From assembly GCA_951802425.1 (NCBI GenBank), contig OX637799.1, positions 930,001 to 994,000 of the forward strand: 64,000 nt of DNA. The letters run 5' to 3'. The notes beneath the pieces are model-generated. The model ran no database searches. It was not told the DNA's origin and worked only from the letters and a program-made list of their open reading frames with translations. This stretch comes from Clavaria fumosa (lineage: Eukaryota > Basidiomycota > Agaricomycetes > Agaricales > Clavariaceae). Positions 22,970 to 34,146 of the stretch are shown piece by piece. The stretch's first letter is position 1. The number at the start of each line of letters is the position of its first letter. The position numbers were made by a program, and so were the translations under genes.

Positions 22970-24420
22970 AGTGGGTTCATTGACAACCAGGTATTCCTAG
23001 CGAGAGGCGCGACCTTCAAGGAAGCCAACTGTGCACTCAAGAACATCATGGAAAGACCAGGCGGATTCTTAGATTGGGCCAAGTCCCACAACTGCGAGGT
23101 AGAGATCCCAAAATGCACACTAATGGGTTTCTCCCACCAACAGGTACCCAAACCAATGCAGCCATGCAAACGACAGCCAGAACCCCGCAGGGCAATCACC
23201 ATTGGAGACTACACAATCCAACCATCGAAGAGCACTGAGTGTCTTGGGGTAATCCTCAGCCAAACACTCTCATGGGCAGAACAAACTGCAAGCACAGTGG
23301 CAAAAGAGATGTATTGGGCAACACAAGCAAGAAGAATCACCAAGGCACACAGTGGGATCCCGCTATACCTATCGAGACGCCTTTACCTAGCAGTATGTGT
23401 ACTGGGGATGCTTTATGCAGTTGACATGTGGGGGAATCCACAGAACAGATGCATGATGCGAACAGGTAGGACATTGGGAGTCAGGGGATGACTAGCGAGG
23501 ATCCAACGACAAGCCCTGATGACACTAGGACCAATGAGGACCACAGCCACCAACACCATAGAAGTGCATGCAAACATCTTACCAGTACATCTCCTAGTTG
23601 ACAAGCTCCGTTTGGCAGCACTGCTACAAATGGCTACACTCCCGAAAACGCACCCCATCCAACAACACCTGTCCCGTGCACACAAGCACACCCCCAAAAC
23701 CCACCAAGCACCCATGCACCGACTGATGGCAGACTTCCGAAAGATCAACCCAGACATGGTAGAAAAGACCCCTGCAGTCAGCTGACACCCAAAGCAAACC
23801 CCACCCATATGCATAGAGATACAACAAAGTAAAGAAGAAGCAATACAAAAATTATTACAGGAGAGAACAGACATCACCATCTTCACAGAAGGGTCAGCCT
23901 ACAAAGGCGGAATAGGCGCAGCAGCTGTTTCAACATGAGAAGGACACCTGACCAGAATGATTCAACTACACCTGGGCAAGGATACTAGACACACAGTATA
24001 TGCAGTGGAAGTCATAGCCCTAGTCTTAGGAGCGCACCTCCTCCAAATGGAATGAGGAAACATCGGCACAGCCACACTGGTAGTGGACAGCCAGGCAGCA
24101 ATCTTAGCCATGCAACTCTCCCAACCAGCACCCTCCCATGACATGCTACAGGCTTTCGAATCCATTATCAGACAGGTAAGCCAGAACAGAGAAAACCTGG
24201 AATGCAAAGCAATATGGGTCCCAGGCCACCATGGCGTAGAGGGAAACGAGCTAGCTGACGCAGCAGCCAAGGCGGCAGCCCAAGGCCTCAGCAGCCCTAA
24301 CAGAGTACTCCCCGAGCTTCTCAGGAAACAAACCACAGGCAGCAAAGCAGTGCTATCTCTAACACTAAGGAGGGCCATACAGGAGAGAGTGAAAAGATGG
24401 TGGAAGGGATCGCCATGATA
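22970..24420 (+). pseudogene. LINE ORF: end of RT and RNase H
   Basis: The RT part has FIDNQVFLA near 22977 where active LINEs carry Y/F-x-DD. It continues with EIPKCTLMGFSHQQ and the thumb region (ECLGVILSQTLSWAEQ; PLYLSRRLYLAV) to about 23490. RNase H runs from about 23878 (IFTEGSAYKGGIGAAAV, near the first catalytic site) through VVDSQAAIL (24083) to WVPGHHGVEGNELADAAAK (about 24217), a typical RNase H1 end. In-frame stops at about 23936 and 24051 show decay. Confidence 0.85.
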
Positions 24421-24473
24421 CAACCATATCAAACATATCAACAACTCCATGTCCTCAATAAGATTCCTAAAAC

Positions 24474-25097
24474 TGTCACAGTCGATCCTAAATCAGGAGC
24501 TCAAAGGTCACAGTGAAGTCATGACAAGGTCATGGAGGTCACGTGGATAGCAGACGTAGAGGCTTAACTCGAGTAGAGAGAGGTGATTTCTGAGAATATC
24601 AAAGTCTAAGGAATACAGGCCTCATATCCACTGATATATATACTGAGCCCGATTCCATAGAGACAGCACAAATACAAAGTATCGATGGGATAATGTCCAA
24701 CGGAAGTGACAGTCAGGAGGGAATGAGGGTATCTGAGAGATGGTCATGGGGTTGCAATAGCACCAGGAAGAGAAGCGTTGGTTGGCAAGGGAACGGGATA
24801 GCAGTACAAGGGCGCCAGGGGAACGAGAAGCCGTCATGAGAGGGAGATAAGGGTGTTAAGGGGACAAGATAGCAGTAAGGGCAGGGTGCAGGGGAGAACA
24901 AGGTCACGTTAGGGATAGTCGCTTGATGGGCAATGTCAAGTGTCAGATCGTTGACAGGGTGATGGCATTCTGCTTGATGTGCCATCACACATTTGGGCCA
25001 TACTGTTGGTGGCAGTCACGTGAGTCTCATGACTTACTGATCATGTGATGGGTCATGTGTCCGTGACCTTTGCGGGTCATGTGATGTCACTGTGACA
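24474..25097 (-). repeat. C2 3' LTR
   Basis: 624 bp, TGTCACAGTCGATCC to CTGTGACA on the plus strand. Same family as the C1 LTRs. Confidence 0.93.
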
Positions 25098-25113
25098 TAT
25101 TCCCCTTCCTAAG
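25098..25113 (-). promoter_or_regulatory. C2 polypurine tract
   Basis: On the minus strand AGGAAGGGGAATA lies directly before the 3' LTR. Confidence 0.75.
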
Positions 25114-27720
25114 ATTTGTTCTCCTGAACAAACTCCGCAATGGCCTCCTTTACATCTGCGAGGTTCTCCAGGGGCTCCCATGTGTTCTCCTCCAGCAGAT
25201 AACCAACCCAGCTCACCAGGTACTGGACCTTTCCTCTCCTCTTCCTCTTGGCCAAGACTCACTCGACATCATACTGCTCCCCTCCCTCTACAAGTTCGGG
25301 CAGCAGCTGGACGGAAGATGGATCTCCTCAGAAGGGTTTGAGTAAGGTCTCGTTAAAGACCGGGTGGATCTGCCAGCTTGGGGGGAGAGTAAGACGGTAG
25401 GCTGATGCTCCCACCTTTTCTTCCACAGGGAAAGGACCTATGAACTTAGGGCCAAGCTTCGTTGAGGGAAGATTGAGGGGGAGATTCCATGAATCTAGGT
25501 ACACCAGGCTACCCCTCTTATAGGTTTCCGGTTCTCGCGAGTGGTCGTCATAGGTTGCAGAGTTGGTGCCTTGACCTTTTCGTAGAATCTCGCAGAGCCG
25601 GTCGTGGGTAGCCACGACCTTTGTGAGGAAGTCGTCAGCAGCAGGTACATTAGAGCCAACAGGGAAGTTGGGAATTGGGGAGGGGTCGAAGCTGTGGAGT
25701 GCCGAAAAAGGGGTAATGTCCGAGTCGCAGATAGGTCGCGAGTTGAGAGCAAACTGTGCAAGGGGGAGGATGGCGGCCCAATTGGCTTGATCTTCCTTAG
25801 TCAGTGCGCGAAGAACCACTTCTACTTCCTGGTTGGCTCTCTCTACTAGTCTGTCTGTCTGGGGATGAAAAGCAGTGGAGGCTTCCAACTTAATACCCAA
25901 CTTATCGTAGACCTTGCGCATGAACTTGGAAATAAATTGGCCTCCTTGGTCGGACACTACCTTCTCCAGGAGTCCATAGTAGGCATAGATCTTCTCAAGG
26001 AGGATTGAGGCCACTCCTTCCGATGTAAGCTCCTGAACAGTCAGGACAAGGACAATGGTCTTTGTTAGATAGTCCTTGATCACCAAAATCATGTCATAAC
26101 CCGCGGATTCTGAGATGGGACTGATAAGGTCCCAACCAATAACCTGCCAAGGTCGCAAGGGGACAGGGAGAGGGTGGAGGATAGCCGGCTTCTGGCTGCG
26201 TCGAGGTTTGATTCGCAGACAGACATCGCAGGTGATGACATAGGCATGGGTGTCCTTCTTCAGTGTGGGCCAATACCAGTACTTCGCAACTGCGACCTGG
26301 GTCTTGGAGATCCCTGGGTGTACAGTAGTTCAAGCTGAGTGGTGGAGGTCAAGGATGTCCTTAACGAGCGATGCTGGGACCCAGAGCTTCTCTTGTACCC
26401 AGAAGTATCCCTCCTCATCCTTCTCTGCGCCTTCCGGTGGGGTCCCCAGGGCCTGCTCAATCCTCAGCTTTTCCATTAGGGATAGGGTCTTGTTGACCCA
26501 GAAGAAGTGGTCTGGTAGCAGGACTTGGGCGGGGCAGGGAGGTTGGTCGTCATAGTCGGGGTGGCAGGATAGAGTGTCGGCAGCAGCATTCGATTTTTCA
26601 GAGCAGGGAACGATCTTGAAGCGGAAGAGCAACAGGAACTGTCTCCACCAGTTCTGGCGTCCATTGAGTGGGTTCAGCTTCCGGAAGTATGAGAGATTCT
26701 TGTGGTCCATATGGACCTCAAAATCCTGACTGAGGAGGTAATGTTGCCATTCCTCAAGTGTGCGTACCACTGCAAGGAGCTCCAAGTCATAGATGTCGTA
26801 ACTCAGCTGGGCATCCTGAAGCTTGGTTGAAAGGCAGTCAACCATCCTCCATACTCCATCCTGTTGTTGGTAAAGGATGGCCAAGGTCGTGACTTTGCTG
26901 GCATCTGTCTCAATCTTCCAAGGCATCCTGTCCTGTGGGATCATGACTTGGACCAAATTCTGTATAGCATCTTGAATATTGTAGAACGATTTTAGCATGG
27001 CATCTGTTAATATAAATTCACCTTTCCCAGTGCAGGCATGGAGTGGGCAGCGATCTTGGCATAGTTTGGAATATATTGTCAGTAGTAGCTTCCGAGGGCC
27101 GTATATCTGCACGCATCCTTAGCGGACTTCGGGACTGGCCAGTTGTCAATCACTGAACACCTTTTCTCACTCTTCTTGATGATCCCTTGCCAGATTTTGT
27201 TTCCAAGGAAAGTCACCTCCATCCGCTCAAATTCACACTTCACGGGTTTGACAGTCAGGTGGTTCTCTTGGAGGACCTGGAAGACTTGTGCCATAAGGTT
27301 GCGGAGTTCTTCATGAGTATCAGAACAGATGAGGATGTCATCAATATATGCAAAGACTTGGCCAGTAGCCACCAGATCCTTCAGGACATTGTCCATGAAG
27401 GCCTGAAAGATCACAGGGGCATTAGTCACTCCGAAAGGCATGACTCGACAAAGGAATTGGCCATATTCACATATGAACGCCAGCAGCTTCTTGCTCTCCT
27501 TTGATGCCTGGATATTGTTGAATCCAATCTGAATATCGATTTTCAAGTAGTACCGGAACTTCTGCAGGCAATCGTAGATGTTCCAGATGAGAGGGAGAGG
27601 ATAGGCATTCTTAACTGTGACTTCGTTTAACCACTTGTAGTTGACCACAGGTCGGAGCTTGTCTCCTTCATTCTTGAAGAAGAGGGGGCTTGCCCAGGGT
27701 GACTGACCTGGATAAATTCG
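25114..27720 (-). pseudogene. C2 pol: RT, RNase H, integrase, chromodomain
   Basis: RT lies at 27648-27079 with AYIDDILICSD intact near 27345. RNase H lies at about 27112-26500 (METDASKV; VYDLELLAV type motif; MDHKNLSYF). Integrase covers about 26450-25328, with VIKDYLTK, VVSDQGGQF and VERANQE all present, so the D,D,E set is kept. The chromodomain at about 25290-25115 (WEPLENL) is in a separate frame. The polyprotein is split by a few frameshifts. Confidence 0.88.
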
Positions 27721-28440
27721 TCTGGCCGCAAGGTTCTTGTCTAACCACTTTCGAAGCTCTGCACAGTAGGCCTTGGGTGTCAGGTAGATTTGGGATCGGT
27801 ACAGACAGGCACCATCCTCTAGCTGGATGTTGATATCGACTCCGGGATGGTATGGGGGTAAGACGTTGTAGAACTCTTCTCTGAAGGCTTGCAGGAAGAG
27901 GGTTGGCCAATTGGGGGAGTTGCTTGCGATGACACGAACTGCAGCACTGCAGGGAAGGCCGCAGCAGTGCCAGAATTTGAGGGAACAGGTCTACCAGTCG
28001 ATGATGGGGTTGTGCTTCCAGAGCCAATCATCGCCCAGGACAAGGTCAAAGTTGGGGTAGTCGCCCAGGTAGCATTCAATAACCTTGCAGTGGCCAAGAC
28101 CAAATTCGATCGCAACCTTGGTGAGGTGTGTGATGGGTCCTCGGGAGTTTGGCGTACTGTCTGCATTTCTCGTGATCATCAGGGCTGGGAGCCGCTCCAT
28201 GGGGAATCAGTTCCATTTAGCAAAGGTGTGGTCCATGACCAAGGTAGTACTGCTGCTGTCGATAAGCACTTTTCTGAGCACGGCTCTACTCAGGAACGCA
28301 GGGGGGGAGACTCGAACTTTGAATTCGAGTTGGGCCATCTCCTGATGGCCTACTATCTTCACTGTCCTTAGAAGCAGCTCAGGATGGGAGTCAGAAGATA
28401 ATATTGATGCGACACTATTACAGGGGGGGGACTTAGGCAG
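27721..28440 (-). pseudogene. C2 protease region
   Basis: Retropepsin-like, with KVLIDSSSTTLVMDHTF near 28275-28220 and LVLGDDWLWKHNP near 28050-28010. The catalytic triplet DSG is changed to DSS, and a stop lies between the active site and the core, so the enzyme is dead in this copy. Confidence 0.82.
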
Positions 28441-28454
28441 GGAGGTTGCTTCCT

Positions 28455-29348
28455 TCACTCCTCACCTGCGGGAAAATCTGCCTTTGCCTCTTTCAGCACC
28501 CCAAGCTCCTTGTCCTTCACCTCAATGGTGTCGCAGAGTTGAGCCACCAGGGCTTCAAGCTCGTCAACGGTGGCAGTCGAGGTGTCATTGGCACGGACAT
28601 CAATTCGGGGAACTCGGGGGGGCTTGCGAGGGAGCGGGCAGTTGCGCATGAGGTGACCAGGCTGCTGGCAATTGTAGCAATTGCTGCGCAACAGAATCCG
28701 GTCGACCTGCATGGTGTTCAGGTCGTGTTGTGGGGGTGCAGAAGGTTGCGGGGCTGGGTGGCTGGGTGGTTTGGCGAAAATAACTTGCTGGGTGGGGCGC
28801 ATGGCATCACGACATTCGAGCATCATATTGATGGCGAGGGCCTTCCTCTTCCAGGCAGAATAGTTGGGTGGAAGGGCAGCAGCGGCATATATACGATCAG
28901 TGATGGCGAAGTTGAGCGCAGGCTCAAGGAGGGTGACAAGGAGGTCTCCATGAGTCTCCTCCGAGAGTTCAGCCTTCGCAACTAGCTGATCGAACTCTGT
29001 CAGAAACTCATTGACCGGTTGCTTACCCTGCTTAAGGTAAGCATTTTCCTTTTCCACCAAGTCTGAAAACTCAGCATCCATTCTCCCTTTAAAAACAGCC
29101 CAAGTGGGGCATGAGGCGGGGTTTGTGACTATTTTCTCAACCACAGAATTTGCCCAGTCTCCAGCATATCCTCCGCGCATCTGGTTTAGGGTAAACAAAA
29201 TTCGTTTCAGGTCCGTGTTGAACCTTTTGGCCTCTGCAAGAAAGAAAATATTAAGTTGCTGGACAAAAGTCCAGTAAGCAACCTTACTCCCATCGAAGGG
29301 GGTGATGGAGAATCTGCTAGACATCATATCCGAATACCTTGTCGTCAA
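28455..29348 (-). CDS. C2 gag polyprotein (intact frame)
   Basis: A 297-codon open frame starting MTTRYSDMMSSRFSITPFDG. The N-terminal two thirds is a capsid-like region (WTFVQQLNIFFLAEAKRFN; WAVFKGRMDAEFSDL). A CCHC knuckle CYNCQQPGHLMRNC sits near codons 222-235, followed by an acidic coiled-coil tail. In the family, Gag assembles the cytoplasmic particle that packages element RNA. It may be read together with a proline-rich leader frame upstream (29514-29317). The frame is intact, unlike C1, but expression is doubtful because the leader is interrupted. Confidence 0.8.
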   Translation of the reverse strand: MTTRYSDMMSSRFSITPFDGSKVAYWTFVQQLNIFFLAEAKRFNTDLKRILFTLNQMRGGYAGDWANSVVEKIVTNPASCPTWAVFKGRMDAEFSDLVEKENAYLKQGKQPVNEFLTEFDQLVAKAELSEETHGDLLVTLLEPALNFAITDRIYAAAALPPNYSAWKRKALAINMMLECRDAMRPTQQVIFAKPPSHPAPQPSAPPQHDLNTMQVDRILLRSNCYNCQQPGHLMRNCPLPRKPPRVPRIDVRANDTSTATVDELEALVAQLCDTIEVKDKELGVLKEAKADFPAGEE

Positions 29349-29477
29349 TGTCCTGGAGTTCCGTGGATTCTGAGGTGAAGGAGATGGAGGAGACTGAGGA
29401 GGGGGAGAGGGAGTCCGAGGTAATGGGGGATTGAGTGCTACAGGGAGGGCAAGGGTCGTGAGAGGTGGTGAGTGTGT

Positions 29478-31290
29478 GTTGGGCTTGTGACAGCAAAACC
29501 CCTTTGGTGTGCAAGGGTAGAGCGAAGTGTCTGTTCAGTTTCTAATGCTAGTCGGTAGTCCTGTCGGACTTGTCTCTCGATGTGCAGGGAATACTCCTGC
29601 AGTAGTCAAAGTGTCTGGTAATAGGCCTGTGGATTGGCTCTGAGTAGTCGGTCCCTTATCCAAGTCCTTGTATACCTCTGGTAATACTCGAACCAATAGA
29701 GGTTCTGTTCAATTGATGGGTGGCTGGTGAAACTCTCAGGAGGAATGACTTGTGACCTTAAAGGCAGGAAGACGAATCCTTCCAGTGCGAAGTTCTCAGC
29801 AGCAATGTTTGCTGTCAGACTTAGTTGAGCTCTCTCAAGTAAGTGTATAGATGAAAAGATCGAAGCTAGGGTACATGTGGGCTGGTCCCAGGTCTTATAT
29901 ACTCTAGCTATGGGCTGTACATGATGGATGAGTCATTGATTAATTATCAGAATTGATTGATGTTCGGGAAAGCTGCGCGCTTGCACTGGAATGCTGAGTA
30001 TGAGCAGTGTCGACCCCTGTTGGAAATCTTGTGATGATGATGTCATCAGTGATCAAGTGCAGTCCCTGCTTCGATGCATTACATCATGGTTGGCTGCATC
30101 TGATTCTGTTGGGGATTAGATCAGAGGATCAAGTGATCTGTGATCAAGCTGCTCTGAGTCATGATTGCCTGATTGATCATCATGATGTGGTGATTGAGTG
30201 AAACTGATCTCTGATCAGAGATCTTCCTAGGGGTGATTGTGATTGATGGATAGGGGTCTTGCCCAATCAAGGTTGAGATCAGCCCTTAATGGTTGCTGGA
30301 TAAAAGGAGGGCTCCTTTCCTCTCACCATCTCTTCAGAGTCTGCCTGTTATGTGCTTCCAAGGCCACCACCTTGTTGAGTTCTTCCACAGCTCTTCTCTC
30401 TTCGCCCCTCGTACTGGGGTTAAACTCTCCTGCAATACCTTCCATTGGTGGGTTCAACTTGTCCCTGCCAATTCAGACCTTTATTGGGTCCTCAACGATT
30501 GTTTCGCTTGTGGGGACCCTTCCCACCTTGTCAAGGATTGCTCCTTGACTCAAGGTCCTTATCAACATATCTGTGACCTTCTCGATGACCCTCATGGTGA
30601 GTTATCTGAGTTGCTTCTCTCTGTCTCCGGTAAGTCTGATTCTTTATAGGCTGAGACTGGGCTCCTCCTCGTCCTCCTTCGCCCACTGTCTGGGCCACCA
30701 CCCCTTGGGGTGATCAGGGTACTTGGTACCAAGGTGGGCAGGATTGGGCTGGGATCAGTTCTGGTCCTGTACACTCGACTTACCATCTTCAGGCCCAGAT
30801 CTTCAACCTCTGGGTGCCCCGGTTGGTGGCACCTCCTCTGTCACCCTCCCTTCCTACCATTGACCTCCCCCCTGCCTATTCCTCCCTCCCCTCTCCTGCT
30901 CTGGACGACAAGGGCCCTCTCAGTGCTGTGCAGGATCTGCGAGAGATATCCTTAGAGATGGGGATCTGGGATGGTCAGTTCGCTTCTCATCCTCTGAGGG
31001 TCACCCTTGGGCTTGTGGGTGAGTCTGACTTCTCAGACTCTTCTGATGAGTCATGGGGTGAGGAGTCTTGGGGGTCCAAGTACAGCACCTCAGGCTCTTC
31101 CTTTGATGAAGAAGGGTCTTGGCTTTCTTTCGTGTAGATAAGTATGGTACTTATCTTGCAATAAAATATATATCTGGGGTTTGGCCCCTTGTTTGCTTGA
31201 TTTGCATGGTGTTTCTTAAGTTAAAGGATTGAAATTGTTGGCTGGATAGTATGGACAGTGTTTTCATGACGACATGCAGGGCTGTGTGAA
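29478..31290. mobile_element. Unclassified ~1.8-kb insertion in the C2 leader, two divergent halves
   Basis: C1 and C2 leaders align on both sides of this segment but not within it. The left half reads on the minus strand: a tatataag box near 29900 is followed by a frame of about 100 codons (29830-29490) with one TGA, charged and coiled-coil-like. The right half reads on the plus strand: a zinc-knuckle frame (30293-30649), an acidic frame (30814-31137) and an AATAAA at about 31162. The middle (29940-30240) is rich in TGATCA-like words. The left end TGTTGGGCTTGTGACA looks LTR-like. No clean target repeat was found, so the edges are approximate. Confidence 0.55.
30293..30649 (+). CDS. Small protein with one CCHC zinc knuckle, unknown function
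   Basis: A 118-codon frame inside the 1.8-kb insertion. CFACGDPSHLVKDC (about 30500-30541) has the C-x2-C-x4-H-x4-C spacing of Gag-type knuckles, which bind nucleic acid. The rest is not recognised. A second plus-strand frame follows (30814-31137, 107 codons, proline-rich then acidic and serine-rich, ending GSWLSFV) and may be part of the same transcript. A polyadenylation-like AATAAA lies 25 bp after it. The nearest analogy is a stripped gag of a non-autonomous element. Confidence 0.45.
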   Translation: MLDKRRAPFLSPSLQSLPVMCFQGHHLVEFFHSSSLFAPRTGVKLSCNTFHWWVQLVPANSDLYWVLNDCFACGDPSHLVKDCSLTQGPYQHICDLLDDPHGELSELLLSVSGKSDSL

Positions 31291-32034
31291 GGCATCCTGA
31301 AGACTTCTTCCAATATCCAAAGCAGGCCTAGGCCAGGCACTAGGGTAGACTTGGGGGTTGATGGGTGCCCAGGAGACGAGTTGGGGTGGGTGGCGACTGG
31401 TGTCGATGTTGAGCCACGCATTGGCTGTGCATGCTCATAGGAAATGCTGGGGGGTGGGTTTGGGCTCGGGGGCATCAGTCTGAACCGAGGTGTTGGCGTA
31501 GGTAGGGGGTTGTGCAGGAGGAGTGGGTGAGGGCATTCTCAGCGGGGACTCGACATTTTCGATGTCCTCTATCATCAGGCCTTCGGTAGCCTGACAGAAT
31601 ATCTCTTCGTTAAGGGTGGCAGTAAGTAGCATGGGGAACTCTGCAGGGAAGTAACTCGGGTGGAGCCTTTGCTCACGAATTTCTTTCGAGGACCAAGGTC
31701 TGGTTTTGATGAACTGTCATTCTACTGAATGATAAACAGTGCTCTGCGGAGGTTGTCCATCTGGGGAGTTGCAATGGGTGGTGGGTGCTGGTGTATGGTG
31801 GTCGATGTAGCGAAGAATGATGAAGCAATGTTGTTTTCGCCTATTGGTAAGGCCTCAGGGGACTGGCAAGTTCTTGTCTCTGAGTGTCTGGGGATCCAGT
31901 TTGGCGAATAGTGAGGGTCGCAGCTTCCAGGTACGTTAGGAGGGCCAGGCAAGGTTGGTTGGGGTCGGTCATCGATGTTGGAGTGTCACAGACACTGAGT
32001 TGAGACAAGGGACAGGGTTGAGACTTTGATATTA
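31291..32034 (-). other. C2 5' leader, distal part
   Basis: Homologous to the C1 leader (20650-21387). The minus-strand frames 31475-31221 and 31632-31435 are the proline-rich and EDIENVES-type segments also seen in C1. It connects the unclassified insertion to the 5' LTR. Confidence 0.65.
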
Positions 32035-33307
32035 TGTTGCAGTCAATCCTAAATCGGGAGCTCAGAGGTCATGGTGAAGTCACGACAAGGTCGCAGAGGT
32101 CACGTGGATAGCAGACATAGAGGCTTAACTCGAGTAGAAAGAGGCAATTTCTGAGAATATCAAAGTCTAAGGAATACAGGCCTTGTATCTACTAGTGTTG
32201 CCACAGCTTCAGCTTGAAGTCAGCTTCAAGCTGAAGCCCAGCTGGTCATAAGCCAAGCCAAGCCAATCGATTGGCTTGGCTTGACATCAGCTTGAGGCTT
32301 TCTCCAAGCTGCACAGCTGCTGCTCAAGCCACAGCTCCCAAGACGTCCATCAATGGGGCAAAGAATTGTTTTTTTCCTCCTCCACTGCCCTCCACTGCCC
32401 TCCACTATGCTTATCTGGGTCTGCAACTGTTGTCTATCACCAGGCAGCTGCTTCTCTCTATCCTTGTATGCATGTTAGAGACATTGATGTCTGTCAATCC
32501 TGCCCTGGAGGAAGATCTTCTTGGAGACATGTTACTGGATGACTTTGACACTGTGTTTGACAAGGTATTGGCCACCATTGCCCAGGATGATGATGATGAG
32601 ATGTAGTTCTATAATGGTATTTTTGTAATTCTAGGCCAGTTCCCATTATTAGCTGGCTGCAAGCCACAGCTAGCCAGCTGTAGCCACAGCTACAGCTTGA
32701 GTCAGCTTCAAGCTGTGGCTGGAGCTGCAGCCATGGCTACAGCTTCAGCTTGGGCGAAACAATGTCAGCTTGTGAAGCTGAAGCCGCAGCTCATTGAGCC
32801 GGCTTGGCGGCTAGCCAAGCTGTGGCAACACTAGTATCTACTGATATATATACTGAGCCCAATTCCATAGAGATGGCATGAATACAAAGTATCGACGGGA
32901 TAATGTCCAACAGAAGTGACAGTCAGGAGGGAATGAGGGTATCCGAGAGATGGTCACAGGGTTGTGATAGCACCAGGAAGAGAAGTATTGGTCGGTGAGG
33001 GAACGGGATAGCAGTACAAGGGTGCCAGGGGAACGAGAAGCCATCGTGAGAGGGAGATAAGGGTGTTAAGGGGACAGGATAGCAGTAAGGGCAGGGTGCA
33101 GGGGAGAACAAGGTCATGTTAGGGATAGTTGCTTGATGGGCAATGTCAAGTGTCAGATCGTTGACAGGGTGATGGCATTCTGCTTGATGTGCCATCACAC
33201 ATTTGGGCCATACTGTCAGTGGCAGTCACATGAGTCTCATGACTTACTTATCATGTGATGGGTCATGTGTCCATGACCTTTGTGGGTCATGTGATGTCTC
33301 TGTGACA
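32035..33307 (-). repeat. C2 5' LTR, interrupted by a MITE
   Basis: Outer parts 32035-32192 and 32842-33307 match the 3' LTR. The 641-bp MITE plus one 8-bp repeat account for the extra length. Confidence 0.93.
32193..32833. mobile_element. 641-bp hAT-type MITE in the C2 5' LTR
   Basis: The terminal inverted repeats are TAGTGTTGCCACAGCTT and its exact complement at the right end. The 8-bp target duplication GTATCTAC lies at 32185-32192 and 32834-32841. YARNG-type ends plus 8-bp duplications are the hAT signature. Subterminal regions are packed with AGCTT/AAGCTG words in both orientations, the kind of sites hAT transposases bind. It has no transposase. A 111-codon frame (32271-32606) ends in an acidic run and may be a relic of the parent element's coding end. 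Confidence 0.9.
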
Positions 33308-33312
33308 AAAAC

Positions 33313-33668
33313 TTGTTGAAGACCTACCCAGACTACACTCATCGATACTCTTACAGCTCCAGACCAGACATGCCCCTCTAAACAAACATCTACACAGAAT
33401 AGGTGCCACCAACAGCCCACTATGTCTGTACTGTGGGCAAGAGGAGGAGACCATCCAACACTTCCTCCTCACCTGCACCCACACCACCACCTGGAGAAAC
33501 ATGATACTCAATGACATGGGCAGGGGGGCCTGTGACCTCAGCTTTCTGCTCACAGACCCCACAGCCATGAAGAAAGTCATTAAATATGCACAGGCCTCGA
33601 AGCGCTTCAAACACAATCCGTGGCCAGCAACGCAGGATGACTACACACCACCAGACCCACAAATGTGA
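33313..33668 (+). pseudogene. LINE ORF C-terminus with zinc-knuckle-like motif
   Basis: Continues the LINE across C2. CLYCGQEEETIQHFLLTC (about 33424-33477) is the cysteine/histidine motif typical of the end of Tad/I-type LINE proteins. The frame ends at TGA 33666-33668. Only one AAAAC copy belongs to the LINE. Confidence 0.82.
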
Positions 33669-33853
33669 AAGGAACACCCCACTCTGACCACGTGCACAAA
33701 GCAAAACAGATCAACAAGACAGGTCACCCAGTACAAGACAACGAAAGGGAACATTTTAGCTAGCCTTCAAACAGCACCCAGTAGCTTTTCCCCCACAGGG
33801 GGTTTTTAACACACCCGGCTCTACCCCCTTCCTAGGTAATTTCAAGCGCCCAC

Positions 33854-34146
33854 TAGTGATGCAAAAGTCCAGTTCAGTCCAGTTCTTGACCAAATTTTTC
33901 AAACTCCAAACTGGACTTAAGGTCCAGTTTGGGCAAATTTTCGAACCTTGAACCTGGTTCTGGTCCAGTTTGAGGTTCAAAAACTGGATTTTTACCTAAT
34001 TTGGTAATGGTTCGACCAATTTTGGTCCTCTCAAACCTGAAAAAAGGTTCAGTTTGACCATTGACTGAACTTTGAACTGGACTTTGGTCCAGTTCTCAAA
34101 AGTTCAGGTTTGAACCCTGGTTCAGAACTGAACCATCCCATCACTA
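33854..34146. mobile_element. 293-bp fold-back MITE (hAT-like ends)
   Basis: The ends TAGTGATG and CATCACTA are inverted copies. The flanking 8-mers GCGCCCAC (33846-33853) and GTGCCCAC (34147-34154) match at 7 of 8. The interior is almost entirely made of repeated and inverted words built on GGTCCAGTT and AACTGGA, so the strand could fold on itself. It has no coding capacity. It lies downstream of the LINE stop codon. Confidence 0.82.

Larger units (their letters stand above)
24474..33307 (-). mobile_element. Element C2: chromovirus nested in the LINE, enlarged by two later insertions
   Basis: 8.83 kb, with LTRs at 24474-25097 and 32035-33307 and a perfect target repeat AAAAC (24469-24473 and 33308-33312). 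Right to left: 5' LTR (split by a MITE), leader (split by a ~1.8-kb unit), gag, protease, RT, RNase H, integrase, chromodomain, 3' LTR. Gag is a full open frame and RT keeps YIDD, so it is younger or better kept than C1, but pol is still broken by frameshifts. Confidence 0.95.

Noticed and set aside
24083..24418. A stand-alone RNase H gene
   Set aside because: It is in line with LINE RT sequence upstream and the LINE zinc-knuckle end downstream, so it is part of that element.
32271..32606. A functional 111-residue protein in the hAT MITE
   Set aside because: It starts within the subterminal repeats, lacks transposase motifs and is more likely a relic or a chance frame.
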